Below are positions 8,042 through 17,135 of a stretch of DNA of 64,000 nt, piece by piece (position 1 is the stretch's first letter; each line of letters begins with the position of its first letter). Both the position numbers and the translations under genes were made by a program. The DNA lies in contig JBJKVF010000005.1 of assembly GCA_045562755.1 (NCBI GenBank), positions 111,498-175,497 of the forward strand, in the 5' to 3' direction. Source of the DNA: GCA-002708145 sp045562755. GTDB lineage: Bacteria > Chloroflexota > Dehalococcoidia > Lucifugimonadales > Lucifugimonadaceae. Under the pieces are notes generated by a model. It saw only the letters and a program-made list of their open reading frames with translations, made no database searches and was not told where the DNA came from.

Positions 8042-9621
8042 GATTTTAAGTCCTGTCTATGATCAATTATGTGCTGAGATGCCCATAATGCAAAAGCTTG
8101 TATAGTAGGAGTAGGATTAACTGCCCCAGCTGTTACAAAAACAGAACCATCCACTACAAATAAATTATCTATATCATGTGTTTGGCCATATTTATTAACA
8201 ACTGAATTTTCAGGATCATCACCCATCTTAGTTGTTCCCATAAGATGCCATCCAGCTTCTTTTAAGTGGGGGGTTTCAAATATTTCTACTGCACCAGCAG
8301 ACTTAAGAAGTTTTTTGGCCGATTTAACTCCATGACTTAGTAGATTTTTTGAATTTTCGGATAATCTATAATTTATTTTTACCGAGGGTACACCATGCCT
8401 ATCAGTAATATTATTATCGATTTCGACACAGTTTACTTCTTCGGGAAGGTCATCCCCTATAATTCCTAATCCTAATATATTTCCAAATCTATTAGTAAAA
8501 TCTTTATGATGATTTTTTCCCCATCTAGTAAAGTTTATAGCTGTCAGTGCTGGAGTATTACTTCGGTTAATTTGAAAAGAATATCCTCTTTTAAAATTAT
8601 TTTTATTATTCGTTTCGTAAAATTCTTGCGACATTATTATATTTGCTAAAGGCCCCATATAAGCTTTACCTTTAAGCTCTGGGAAAACTCCTTGAACTCC
8701 GGCATATGGGTGAAACATAAGGTTTTTTCCAACTAACCTTGAAGAGTTAGCTAAACCACCGGATTTTGAATTTAGTAAAATTCTTGGGGTTCCTATCCCG
8801 TTGCAAGCAAGAATAATAGCATTGGCTGGTTGAAAATATTCTTTACCATTTATATCAAAGTAACTAACTCCCTTAGCATGCTGATTGTCAGTTACTACAG
8901 AATATACAGTACAATTTGTTCTTATTTCAGCTCCGAGTTTTTGAGCTTCAGGTATATATGTAATATCTGTTGAAGCTCTTGCTCCTTTTGTACAATTTAA
9001 TGCTGTAGGTCCACAATTATTACAAGCTCCTCTATTATTATAATTTCTAGAATTTATATATGAATCTGAAGGCCACCAATGCCATCCTAACTTATCGAAG
9101 CTTTTTGCCAGCATTTCACCATCTTTACCTAATGGCACAGGTTTCATTGGTCTGGTACTTCTTGGAGGATTAGCCGGATCACCACTAATACCTGAGCAAC
9201 CCATCATAATGTCATTTAAGTCATAATATTTTTCTAAATCAAAATATGTTATAGGCCAATCATCTGCTACACCATCAAGTGTCTTGACTCTAAAATCTGA
9301 TGGATGAAACCTAGGTGCATGAGCTGTCCAATGTATGGTTGATCCTCCAACTGCATTATACATAAGTACTTTTATTTCAGAATTTTCTTCGTTTATTTGA
9401 TAATCTACGGGGAGTTTTCTCACATTTGGACTTACAGCCCATTTAGTTTTTTGCAAAAATTGCCAGTCTTCTGAGTTGGTTGCATATGTATTTGGATCAA
9501 CCCAATCTCCTTGTTCAAGGCATAAAACATCATAATTATTTTTTGCCAAATTCCACATTACTGCAGCGCCAGAGGCACCTGATCCAATAATTACAATATC
9601 TCTTTTTCTTAATTTTTCCAA
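8038..9621 (-). CDS. GMC-family flavoprotein oxidoreductase (gluconate dehydrogenase-like)
   Basis: 527 residues. The FAD-binding motif GSGASGAAV stands at about residues 13-21, followed by LEQGDW. A Cys-rich stretch (ACNNCGPTALNC, about 200-211) is typical of the gluconate 2-dehydrogenase/choline dehydrogenase-like branch. The C-terminal substrate domain has WHLMGTTKMG and the active-site region AVNPTPTIQAFALWA. GMC enzymes oxidise alcohols or sugars at FAD and pass electrons to a membrane carrier or oxygen. The gene overlaps its small subunit and lies 5 bp downstream of the M81 gene, so the three form an operon read leftward. The substrate cannot be read from sequence. Confidence 0.9.
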   Translation of the reverse strand: MEKLRKRDIVIIGSGASGAAVMWNLAKNNYDVLCLEQGDWVDPNTYATNSEDWQFLQKTKWAVSPNVRKLPVDYQINEENSEIKVLMYNAVGGSTIHWTAHAPRFHPSDFRVKTLDGVADDWPITYFDLEKYYDLNDIMMGCSGISGDPANPPRSTRPMKPVPLGKDGEMLAKSFDKLGWHWWPSDSYINSRNYNNRGACNNCGPTALNCTKGARASTDITYIPEAQKLGAEIRTNCTVYSVVTDNQHAKGVSYFDINGKEYFQPANAIILACNGIGTPRILLNSKSGGLANSSRLVGKNLMFHPYAGVQGVFPELKGKAYMGPLANIIMSQEFYETNNKNNFKRGYSFQINRSNTPALTAINFTRWGKNHHKDFTNRFGNILGLGIIGDDLPEEVNCVEIDNNITDRHGVPSVKINYRLSENSKNLLSHGVKSAKKLLKSAGAVEIFETPHLKEAGWHLMGTTKMGDDPENSVVNKYGQTHDIDNLFVVDGSVFVTAGAVNPTPTIQAFALWASQHIIDHRQDLKS

Positions 9622-9626
9622 TTTTT

Positions 9627-11120
9627 TTACTTAAATATTTCTATAGCAGGATTAAATTCTGTATTTTCTTCCATAGGAAACATCGGTCGATTACATATCG
9701 TATGACCTAAACTTTTTAAATTAGCAGAAGTAGAACCAATAGCATCAACATTGAAATTCTTCTCTACCCAATCATCATAAAATTCTGGTTCACAATGAGG
9801 TGATTTTACAATTGTAGAATGAAAATTTTTAGGATCTTGTCCATTTGCATAAAATATTGTTCTGTCTACCATCATTGTTGATTCTGTCATAGCTACAATA
9901 GTAAAATTCTCATACTCAAATACAGCACACTTTCCTGGATTAAGGATAAATTTCCATTTTTCCATATCTAAATTTTCTTGAATTGATATAGATTTTATTT
10001 TCCATTCTTTCTTAATTGGAATAAATCTACTATCTAAATTTCCTCCAATTCCAATATTAATAGTTTCTCCTACCCCTAGTTCATGAGCTTTATTTACAGC
10101 CTTAGGATCAACTATAGAAGCAAGAACAGTATGAGGGAAATTATTTTCAATCATGAATCTAATAATTTCATTACTGTCTCCAGAGGCTCCTGAGCTTGGG
10201 GCATCAGCAGCATCTGTAAATGCTAAAGGGCCAGATAATTCTTTTGCTTCTTCAACAGCATCTTTAATAGAAATTAAACTTGCTTGCATTATTTTTCTAT
10301 TATCCCAAAAGTTACCTACAAGTTTTTTTACACTTTCTTCAGCTAAAGCTATATCATTATCTGTAAATACATATCCTTGAGAACACAATTCTGGGACATC
10401 AGTAAAAGGATTGCAAATATGAAAACCTGCAGATAAAACTTTTGGGTTTTTTTCTAATTCTTTCGCAGTTCTTATTTGTTCACCAAATATACCAGATTCT
10501 GTGATTAATTCATTACCCCTAACTAATGCAGGAATTCTAATCCGAGAAGCTATTGGTTTAGCATTATTTTTAATTATTTTAGTAATAATTTTAGCTGCTC
10601 TTTTACCAGTATCTTCAAAATCTATATGTGGATAGGTATGATAGGTTGCAACTCCATTTACATTTCTTAACATTTTCTCTGTTAGTATTCCATGTAAATC
10701 TAAAGAAATGACTATTGGTATATCAGATCCTACAATTTTTCTTGTTTCTTCAAGTAAAAAACCTTCAGGATCTAACTCCTCAGTTGTACCCATGGCACCA
10801 TGAAGTTGGAAATATATTGCATCGATCTTTCCGTTTATTTTCTTAATTGGATCTAGGAAATCTTTAGAAATTCTCATAAATGCTTCATGTTCCAAAGGCC
10901 CTGCTGCTCCGCCTTCGGCATCGTATGTAAAAATAAAATCTACATCTTCTTTAAATTCTTTTTTTAACTCTTTAATTGCACCGGCATATGATGAATTTTT
11001 ACCTCTAGAATCAAGATCAATTTTATTTCCATACTTAAAGCGGAAAAATTCATATTTACAACTTTCAGGATTGAAGGAAGAGATTTCCTGACTGCATCCC
11101 CCCATTACTATTCTTTTCAT
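9627..11120 (-). CDS. M81-family metalloprotein (MlrC-like)
   Basis: 497 residues, usual for the MlrC family. Conserved features include the start MKRIVMGGCSQEISSFNP, the Asp/His pair in SLDLHGI (about 141-147), YHTYPHIDFEDTG (about 160-172) and the C-terminal MlrC half from about 290 with DAADAPSSGASGDSNE. MlrC was first known from microcystin breakdown, but most members lie in catabolic clusters and their natural substrates are unknown. A good ribosome site (TGGAG) lies 6-7 nt before the ATG. It leads an operon with the GMC oxidoreductase and its small subunit. The adjacent alcohol dehydrogenase is divergent, so the 135-bp gap must hold promoters for both. Confidence 0.88.
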   Translation of the reverse strand: MKRIVMGGCSQEISSFNPESCKYEFFRFKYGNKIDLDSRGKNSSYAGAIKELKKEFKEDVDFIFTYDAEGGAAGPLEHEAFMRISKDFLDPIKKINGKIDAIYFQLHGAMGTTEELDPEGFLLEETRKIVGSDIPIVISLDLHGILTEKMLRNVNGVATYHTYPHIDFEDTGKRAAKIITKIIKNNAKPIASRIRIPALVRGNELITESGIFGEQIRTAKELEKNPKVLSAGFHICNPFTDVPELCSQGYVFTDNDIALAEESVKKLVGNFWDNRKIMQASLISIKDAVEEAKELSGPLAFTDAADAPSSGASGDSNEIIRFMIENNFPHTVLASIVDPKAVNKAHELGVGETINIGIGGNLDSRFIPIKKEWKIKSISIQENLDMEKWKFILNPGKCAVFEYENFTIVAMTESTMMVDRTIFYANGQDPKNFHSTIVKSPHCEPEFYDDWVEKNFNVDAIGSTSANLKSLGHTICNRPMFPMEENTEFNPAIEIFK

Positions 11121-11218
11121 TTATAACTCCAATATAATATAAAAAATTAAATCAATTTATCTTTTATCAATTTTTAGTATTGTACGTTTTTAGTTGTAGG
11201 TGTAAAGTTTTTATTTAG

Positions 11219-11224
11219 TATAAT
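11219..11224 (+). promoter_or_regulatory. Candidate -10 box for the alcohol dehydrogenase gene
   Basis: A perfect TATAAT lies 31 bp ahead of the TTG start at 11256. The -35 side is weak (TTGTAG at 11194-11199, spacing 19), and in such A+T-rich DNA a chance match is quite possible. The gap is shared with the divergent M81 operon. Confidence 0.3.
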
Positions 11225-11255
11225 TTATAAAAAAACAATAATATGAGGTATTAAA

Positions 11256-12245
11256 TTGAAAGCAGCTCGCATTGCATCCCCAGGTAAATTTGAATTTGTA
11301 GATATTCCAGAACCAGAAATAAGCGACGGTAAAGTAAAGGTAAGAGTTCAATCAACATCAGTATGTGGAAGCGACATACATGGTGCATTTCATGCCAATA
11401 GACCAGAAGAGGAGTATCCAATGCATCCGGGAGCTCCATGCCACGAGGTAGCCGGCACAGTGATTGAAAGCATGACAGATGAAATCAAAGAAGGTCAAAG
11501 AGCTATTGTCGTTCCTCAACGTGACAGTGTTGGTAATTATATTGGAGGTTTGACTGAGTATTTAGTCTTGACACCTGATAGAGTTATACCCGTCCCAGAT
11601 TGGGGTTCTCTGGATGAATGGGTAATGTGTCAACACACAGGTACTGTTTTATTCTCTGCTAAACATTGGGGAAATGCCGCAGGTAAAAGAATAGCTGTAT
11701 TAGGACAAGGTGGTATTGGTCTATCATTTACTATGATTGCTGAAAAACAGGGAGCTCAACAAGTTATTGGAATCGATAATTTAGACTATAGACTAGATAA
11801 GTCATTATCTCTTGGTGCAACAAACACAATTAATCCACAAAAAGATGACTTATTGGAAGCTATTCAAGAGGTTACTAACGGCCAAGGTATTGATGTTGTA
11901 GTTGATGCTACTGGTGATCCTGAAGGATTTTCTACATGCCTAAGCATAGTTAATAGATGGGGAACTTTCATTAGTTTTAGTCTGACTGGCCAGGATGGAA
12001 AAATTGCATCTTTTCCTCATCAAGAATTTATGTTCAAGGCAGCCAAAATTATTCCTACTCAAGTTGCTGCAACTTCACAACCAACATTAGAAATTAGAGA
12101 AACTGTTGCTTTAAAAGAGCGTGGTTGGTTTGATCCAGGAATACTCAAGAGCCATTCAATGGATTTCTCTGATGTTCAAAAAGCCTATGATTTATACGCA
12201 AATAGGGAAGATGGAATAATAAAAGTTGCAATGAAAATGGATTAA
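11256..12245 (+). CDS. Zinc-type alcohol dehydrogenase (MDR), TTG start
   Basis: 329 residues. It starts with TTG; a GAGG site lies 7 nt upstream and an in-frame TGA at 11244 rules out an earlier start. Catalytic-zinc ligands are visible in SVCGSDIHG (Cys near residue 37) and CHEVAGTV (His-Glu near 62-63). The cofactor motif is LGQGGIG near 150. The four-Cys loop that holds the structural zinc is missing from the segment after VVPQRDS, so only one zinc is expected. The protein resembles threonine/sorbitol dehydrogenase relatives. It is monocistronic or nearly so and runs into the convergent nitroreductase gene (4-bp overlap). Substrate unknown. Confidence 0.87.
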   Translation: MKAARIASPGKFEFVDIPEPEISDGKVKVRVQSTSVCGSDIHGAFHANRPEEEYPMHPGAPCHEVAGTVIESMTDEIKEGQRAIVVPQRDSVGNYIGGLTEYLVLTPDRVIPVPDWGSLDEWVMCQHTGTVLFSAKHWGNAAGKRIAVLGQGGIGLSFTMIAEKQGAQQVIGIDNLDYRLDKSLSLGATNTINPQKDDLLEAIQEVTNGQGIDVVVDATGDPEGFSTCLSIVNRWGTFISFSLTGQDGKIASFPHQEFMFKAAKIIPTQVAATSQPTLEIRETVALKERGWFDPGILKSHSMDFSDVQKAYDLYANREDGIIKVAMKMD

Positions 12246-12802
12246 TGCCATATAGTACATTCACTTATTGGTTTTCTTATACCTTCAGCTTGAATTTTAG
12301 GTTTACCTAAAAATAAGGCACCAGCAATCTCCCAATCAGGTTCAGCTCCAATTAATGTTTCTACATTTGCTTTACATACTTTACCTGTGGACCATCCAAC
12401 TCCAATTTCAATTTCATGTGCAGCTAACATTAAGTTCTGTATGGCGCATGAAACTGCGGAATAATTTTCCTTATCTATTTCAGGGTTAGAGTCTTGAATA
12501 TAATAAACATATATCAATGCAGGTGCGTTCAGTATTTTTATTTTTTCTTTTTCAGAAATTTGTATTTTTACTTTTTCATCTTTTGATGTAGCATTTTTAT
12601 AATTCCAATCTTTTATATGATTAGCAAGTTTGATTCTCATTTTGCTATTTTTAGGAATTACAATAAATCTCCATGGTTCAGTTTTGCGATGATTTGGGGC
12701 CCAGATAGCAGCATTTAACATATATTTTATAGAATCTTCCGAAATTTCATCTTCTGTAAATTCTTTTACGTTACGTCTTTGTTCAATAACTTCAATTATC
12801 AT
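12242..12802 (-). CDS. Nitroreductase-family FMN protein (YdjA-like)
   Basis: 186 residues. The N-terminal FMN-binding RRNVKEF (about 9-15) and the motif WAPNHRKTEPWRF (about 34-46) match the small YdjA-type nitroreductases. GVGWSTGK and GALFLGKP later in the chain fit the family. Such proteins form homodimers and reduce quinones or nitro compounds with NAD(P)H; physiological roles are mostly unclear. The stop codon overlaps the end of the convergent alcohol dehydrogenase by 4 bp. The gene stands upstream of nothing on its own strand, so it is likely transcribed alone. Confidence 0.87.
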   Translation of the reverse strand: MIIEVIEQRRNVKEFTEDEISEDSIKYMLNAAIWAPNHRKTEPWRFIVIPKNSKMRIKLANHIKDWNYKNATSKDEKVKIQISEKEKIKILNAPALIYVYYIQDSNPEIDKENYSAVSCAIQNLMLAAHEIEIGVGWSTGKVCKANVETLIGAEPDWEIAGALFLGKPKIQAEGIRKPISECTIWH

Positions 12803-12848
12803 TTTTTTATTGTGTACTTAATTTGTACATATTTTATATGATATTTAA

Positions 12849-13694
12849 CTAAATCTCTATATAGGAGTGGGTAATTGTTGTATTATTTATTTCAACTCTT
12901 CTAATACCCGATACACCCTCATTATAAGGGCCATGATAAAGCCCTACAGGCCCACTAGTAATAATTTCTAAATCTTTATCAAATACAATATTATTTCTGT
13001 GCATATGACCAGCGAAGTTTGCTAATAAACCTTTTGGTCTAGACAATTCTATGATTTTTTTTCTAAAATCTTTATTTATAGACCACTCATTATCTTCTTC
13101 ATCAATATCATTTATAAATAAAGGATGATGACTAAAAATTATAATTTTTTTATTATATTTTTTTGCTAGATTAGATTCTTTTTTAATAAAATCTAACTGA
13201 TCATTTGCATGATTTTTTATTATTTTCTTAGACTTAAATATTGTGGAATTTATTGATATAAACTTAATACTACCAAGGTCAAAACTATAATAATCTTCAC
13301 CAAAAATATTTTTATATTCTTTAATTGACTGTATAGTTGGTTGTTTAAAATCATATGCAATATCATGATTCCCAGGAACAAAATATACTTTTATAGTATT
13401 ATTTATTTTTGATATTTCTCTCTTGAATGTAGATATTTGGTCTTGATTATCTAAGTTGTTTATCATGTCACCACAAATGATTACAAATTTTGGATCAAGC
13501 TTATTCACAATTTTTATAGAGCTTCTCAGTAGTTTAATCTCATTATCTAAATTGTAAATTTTAGGTATTTTTTTTATAAAAATTTCTCTTTTTTTTAATT
13601 TCTTAATTTCTAGATCATTTTTCCCACTGAGGTGAGAAAATAAACCAAATTGAGGATCAGCCATCTGTATAAAAAAAAATTTACTTGTAGTCAT
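12849..13694 (-). CDS. Calcineurin-like phosphoesterase (CPPED1-like)
   Basis: 281 residues. All metallophosphoesterase blocks are present in order: MADPQFG (about 11-17, an Asp-Pro-Gln in place of Asp-x-His), CGDMIN (about 74-79), PGNHD (about 105-109), SHHPLF (about 189-194) and GHMHRN (about 224-229). The ADPQFG form is that of CPPED1-type enzymes. These use two metal ions to cleave phosphate mono- or diesters. No signal peptide is present, so it should be cytoplasmic. It sits alone between the nitroreductase and the divergent AraD1-like gene. The substrate is not predictable. Confidence 0.85.
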   Translation of the reverse strand: MTTSKFFFIQMADPQFGLFSHLSGKNDLEIKKLKKREIFIKKIPKIYNLDNEIKLLRSSIKIVNKLDPKFVIICGDMINNLDNQDQISTFKREISKINNTIKVYFVPGNHDIAYDFKQPTIQSIKEYKNIFGEDYYSFDLGSIKFISINSTIFKSKKIIKNHANDQLDFIKKESNLAKKYNKKIIIFSHHPLFINDIDEEDNEWSINKDFRKKIIELSRPKGLLANFAGHMHRNNIVFDKDLEIITSGPVGLYHGPYNEGVSGIRRVEINNTTITHSYIEI

Positions 13695-13753
13695 AACTTT
13701 TAAGTGTAATAATCATAAATATATATTTTAATTATAAAGTAGGAATAGAACTT

Positions 13754-14791
13754 ATGAGAGTAATTCAATACATAATGCCATCAATTGGGAGAAGAGTTGG
13801 GATAATTGATAATGATAAAGTTTCAGACATCACATCAATTTATCCTGAAATTGACTCGGTTTATGAAATTTTTCAACTATCTCAAAAATGGGATAGAGAT
13901 TTCAATTCAACAATTGACTCATTAATAAATAACAAATCAAATAAGCAACCACTTTTGTTAGATTATAATCAGCTTTTAAAATCCAAAATTGGAGGGCTAA
14001 AACCATACTTAATTAGTCCATTTGATCATCCAGAAAAACACAAATTATTAATTTCTGGAACTGGACTAACTCATACAGGTAGTATGCAATCAAGAGACCA
14101 AATGCATACAAATGATAATGAAAGTGACTCTGCAAAAATGTTTAATATGGGTTTAAAGGGAGGTAAGCCAGAGCAAGGCAAAAGAGGAATTTCTCCAGAA
14201 TGGTTCTATAAAGGTAATGGAAATATATTAAAATCTCCTAGTGATGAATTAGAAATTCCAGGATTTGCACTTGATGGAGGAGAAGAACCAGAAGTAGCTG
14301 CATGTTATTTTATTGATAGAGATGGAAACCCTAAAAGAGTTGGGTTCTGTTTAGGAAATGAGTGGTCAGATCATGAAACTGAAAAAATAAATTATCTATA
14401 CCTTGCTCCCTCAAAATTGAGGTCATGTTCCATAGGTCCCGAGTTAATTACTAATATAGAATTTGATGCAATAAAAATCAGATGTATTGTAGAAAGAACT
14501 GGAAAAATAATTTATGATAGCGGTGAAATTTTTTCTGGTGAAGATTATATGTCTCATTCTTTAGCAAATTGCGAAGATCATCACTTTAAATATCCTCTTC
14601 ATAGAGTTCCAGATGATGCCCATATACATTTTTTTGGTACAAGTAAATTAAGTTTTAGTACAAGGAAATGGAAATATCAAAAAGGAGACGTAGTTAAGGT
14701 TCTATCTGAACAATTTTACACTCCATTAATAAATATTGTAGGAGAAGGATCAGATAACCAATCCGATGTATTTTATGTTGATCAAGCCTAG
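13754..14791 (+). CDS. AraD1/GguC-type fumarylacetoacetate hydrolase-fold protein
   Basis: 345 residues. The motif GTGLTHTGSMQSRDQMH (about 100-116) and a later acidic pair in DGGEEPEVAACY (about 175-186) are typical of the AraD1/GguC group, which shares the fumarylacetoacetate hydrolase fold and binds a divalent metal. AraD1 relatives act as 2-keto-3-deoxy sugar acid dehydratases or lyases in sugar-acid breakdown. Together with the GMC, M81 and alcohol dehydrogenase genes nearby this suggests oxidation of sugar- or polyol-like compounds, though they do not share a transcript. The stop overlaps the convergent gene at 14788 by 4 bp; this is the left border of the glycan locus. Confidence 0.82.
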   Translation: MRVIQYIMPSIGRRVGIIDNDKVSDITSIYPEIDSVYEIFQLSQKWDRDFNSTIDSLINNKSNKQPLLLDYNQLLKSKIGGLKPYLISPFDHPEKHKLLISGTGLTHTGSMQSRDQMHTNDNESDSAKMFNMGLKGGKPEQGKRGISPEWFYKGNGNILKSPSDELEIPGFALDGGEEPEVAACYFIDRDGNPKRVGFCLGNEWSDHETEKINYLYLAPSKLRSCSIGPELITNIEFDAIKIRCIVERTGKIIYDSGEIFSGEDYMSHSLANCEDHHFKYPLHRVPDDAHIHFFGTSKLSFSTRKWKYQKGDVVKVLSEQFYTPLINIVGEGSDNQSDVFYVDQA

Positions 14792-16383
14792 TATTTTTTT
14801 GTGTAGTTTCTTGAAGTTATAAAATCTGAAATTAGCCTGAGTCTTTCATTTATATTTACTGAATTATTAATTGATTCTAATAATTGATTAAAATCAATTT
14901 CTATAAGATTATCATCGTTGTATCTCGCAGGAATTATGTTAATGTTTTTTTTCAATAAATCTTTAGTATTCTTATTTAGTAATCTATTTGGCATTTCGAT
15001 TAAGATTATTGGTTTTAAAGTACACAAAGCTTCCATAAATGCTCCACCGCAAAGATCAAATATATATAAATCGGTATAACCAAATGTAGTATTCATTTTT
15101 TCACTAAGTTTTTCTGTTGAAACGACATCCTGAAATAAATAATCATTAGTTGATTGACCTTTTGGATGTCTTTTAGCAATAGTATTGTATCCGTGTTTAG
15201 TTAATCTTTTGGATAATCTTAACTGCCATTCATAATATATGACATCGTGTATCTTTACATTTGGTATTGCTCTATTTGTATCACCAAATGAGGCGCTCAT
15301 TATAGTTAAGTTTTTTACCTCTTTATTAGGTTCATATTTTATTTGGTCTAAAATTTTTTCATGAAATTTTGAGCCACCTGCAAAAGATTGAATTTTATTA
15401 AGATTTTTTCTTTTTTCAATGTGATTATTAATTTTATTAGTATTAATTTTTGATGATTCAATACCGTAACTAATATACTCAGTAATAAAAGGTAATTCTA
15501 TAGTAGTCCAACTTGGGTCATCGAAAAATACTGAATCTCCACCATGGGTCATTCTTATAACTTTATTTCCATTTTTCATGAAATGTAATGAGGCAAGCCT
15601 TGTAAGATAATCACCGCCAGAGCCAGTAAGTAATACACTGTCCCTATTGTTTAGATTAAGATTCTCTTGATAATTAAAATCACAATATGCATTTGTTAGC
15701 ATATTATTTATCTTTTTGGATAAGTATAAGTTTAGATTTTCAGATATATTAATATCTTTATTTTTACATACATTAATAAATTTTTGAGTTATGAGATATC
15801 CAAGATTTTTTATATCATTATCTACTTTATTATTACTTCTATAATTTTCAAGACTCTTTTTTTCTATTCTGAAATAAGTACCTTGATTTGTCATTAATTC
15901 AGATAACAAATCGTTTTTCCTGATAAAAAATATATTTTCTTCATTCTTAATATTAAAATCATTTAATTTATTTCTAATTGTCTTAGCTGTAGAAATAAAA
16001 TTATCACCAAAATCACTTAAATACTTTTTATAATTTCTGTCTTTATGGTTTTCATTGAAATTATCATTTATGATCATATTATATATAGAATCATTTTTAT
16101 CATAAGCTAATTTTAGTTTTTCTTTTTTACTTAGATGAACATCTACTAAAGCGCCAAAAATATTACCTAAATATTCTAATAAATCAAGTTCGACTAGTTC
16201 GAAGATTAATTTTAATTTTTCATTTTTCCCAATAATTGATGGAAAATCATAAATCCAATCGTAAAAATTTTTATATGTATCATCATAAAAAGAGTGATTT
16301 ACAGGCCATGTAAAATTTTTTCCAAAAATATTAGATCTATACCTTGCAGCAATTTTATAATCAACAACTAAATATTTATTCAA
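14788..16383 (-). CDS. Putative GT-B-like glycosyltransferase, beside neuA
   Basis: 531 residues, no signal peptide or membrane helix. No family is firmly recognised. The N-terminal half is Lys/Asn/Ile-rich. The C-terminal half has features of GT-B-like surface-carbohydrate enzymes: a Gly-rich turn TGSGGDYLT (about 256-264), MTHGGDSVFF (about 279-288), a His-Pro motif in AKRHPKGQ (about 404-411), and a donor-site-like segment DLCGGAFMEALCTLKP (about 444-459). HP motifs occur in bacterial sialyltransferases and in CDP-glycerol-type transferases. It is the last gene of the leftward operon and lies 35 bp after neuA, so a nonulosonic acid transferase is a reasonable guess. That function is inference only. 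Confidence 0.55.
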   Translation of the reverse strand: MNKYLVVDYKIAARYRSNIFGKNFTWPVNHSFYDDTYKNFYDWIYDFPSIIGKNEKLKLIFELVELDLLEYLGNIFGALVDVHLSKKEKLKLAYDKNDSIYNMIINDNFNENHKDRNYKKYLSDFGDNFISTAKTIRNKLNDFNIKNEENIFFIRKNDLLSELMTNQGTYFRIEKKSLENYRSNNKVDNDIKNLGYLITQKFINVCKNKDINISENLNLYLSKKINNMLTNAYCDFNYQENLNLNNRDSVLLTGSGGDYLTRLASLHFMKNGNKVIRMTHGGDSVFFDDPSWTTIELPFITEYISYGIESSKINTNKINNHIEKRKNLNKIQSFAGGSKFHEKILDQIKYEPNKEVKNLTIMSASFGDTNRAIPNVKIHDVIYYEWQLRLSKRLTKHGYNTIAKRHPKGQSTNDYLFQDVVSTEKLSEKMNTTFGYTDLYIFDLCGGAFMEALCTLKPIILIEMPNRLLNKNTKDLLKKNINIIPARYNDDNLIEIDFNQLLESINNSVNINERLRLISDFITSRNYTKKY

Positions 16384-16418
16384 AACAACTCCTAGTCTAA
16401 AAAATAATAGATTTGTAT

Positions 16419-17135
16419 TTATGGTTTTATACAGTCAATTAACTGTATGATTCTCTCGGCCTCATATATTGATCCAATATGGTCAATATCAACTGCATGT
16501 TTAGCATCTATAATGTATGGTTTTATAACCTTTCCTGTCATTGTTCCAGAATAAATATTTTTTGCTCTAGTGATATCAATTGTTCCTGTATGCCACCATG
16601 CTTCCGGTAATTGTTGCCTAGGCATATTATATGGTTCTTTCAGGTCTTTGCTCTCCAGTAACGGATATAAAATCTCATCTTTAATTTTAAACATTTTGTA
16701 TGGATGCTCTTTAGTTAGTGCCACAGATCTTACGCTATCTACTTTTTGATTATTCTTGATAAGATCTATAGCATCATCTATTTGACCTCTTAATCTTATA
16801 GGGCAAGTTGGTCTTAGTTGTACTATTATTTCAGGGTTATAGTTTTCTCTATCTCTCAATTCAGTCAATAGTCCATAAAAAGTTTCTAAATCAGTTGTGT
16901 CATCTTGTGCAAGTTCTTTTGGGCGTAAAAATGGCACTTCAGCTCCATATTGTTGTGCTATGTTTCCAATATTTTTTGAATCAGTTGAACAAATTATTCT
17001 ATTTATACTTTTTGATTCTAGTGCTGCTTGAATACTATAAGAAATTAATGGATGACCGTTAACCATTTTTATATTTTTCATTGGAAGACCCTTGCTTCCT
17101 CTTCTTGCAGGTATAATTGCTAAAATTTCAGTCAT
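16419..17135 (-). CDS. neuA: Acylneuraminate cytidylyltransferase family (NeuA-like)
   Basis: 238 residues. The diagnostic motif ARRGSKGLPMKN (about 10-21) binds CTP. Other family marks are ICSTDSKNI (about 49-57), LRPKELAQDDT (about 75-85), a QLRPTCP segment (about 109-115) and the acidic end DIDHIGS. The enzyme activates a nonulosonic acid (sialic, legionaminic or pseudaminic type) to its CMP form in the cytoplasm. It overlaps the upstream GT4 gene by 4 bp (ATGA), so the two are translationally coupled. The partner synthase neuB lies 11 kb away in the same direction, but there is no NeuC/LegG-type epimerase in the window. Which nonulosonic acid is made is unknown. Confidence 0.87.
   Translation of the reverse strand: MTEILAIIPARRGSKGLPMKNIKMVNGHPLISYSIQAALESKSINRIICSTDSKNIGNIAQQYGAEVPFLRPKELAQDDTTDLETFYGLLTELRDRENYNPEIIVQLRPTCPIRLRGQIDDAIDLIKNNQKVDSVRSVALTKEHPYKMFKIKDEILYPLLESKDLKEPYNMPRQQLPEAWWHTGTIDITRAKNIYSGTMTGKVIKPYIIDAKHAVDIDHIGSIYEAERIIQLIDCIKP

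Noticed and set aside
10153..10380. Plus-strand open frame opposite the M81 gene
   Set aside because: Antisense shadow of a conserved coding region, without ribosome site or recognisable domain.
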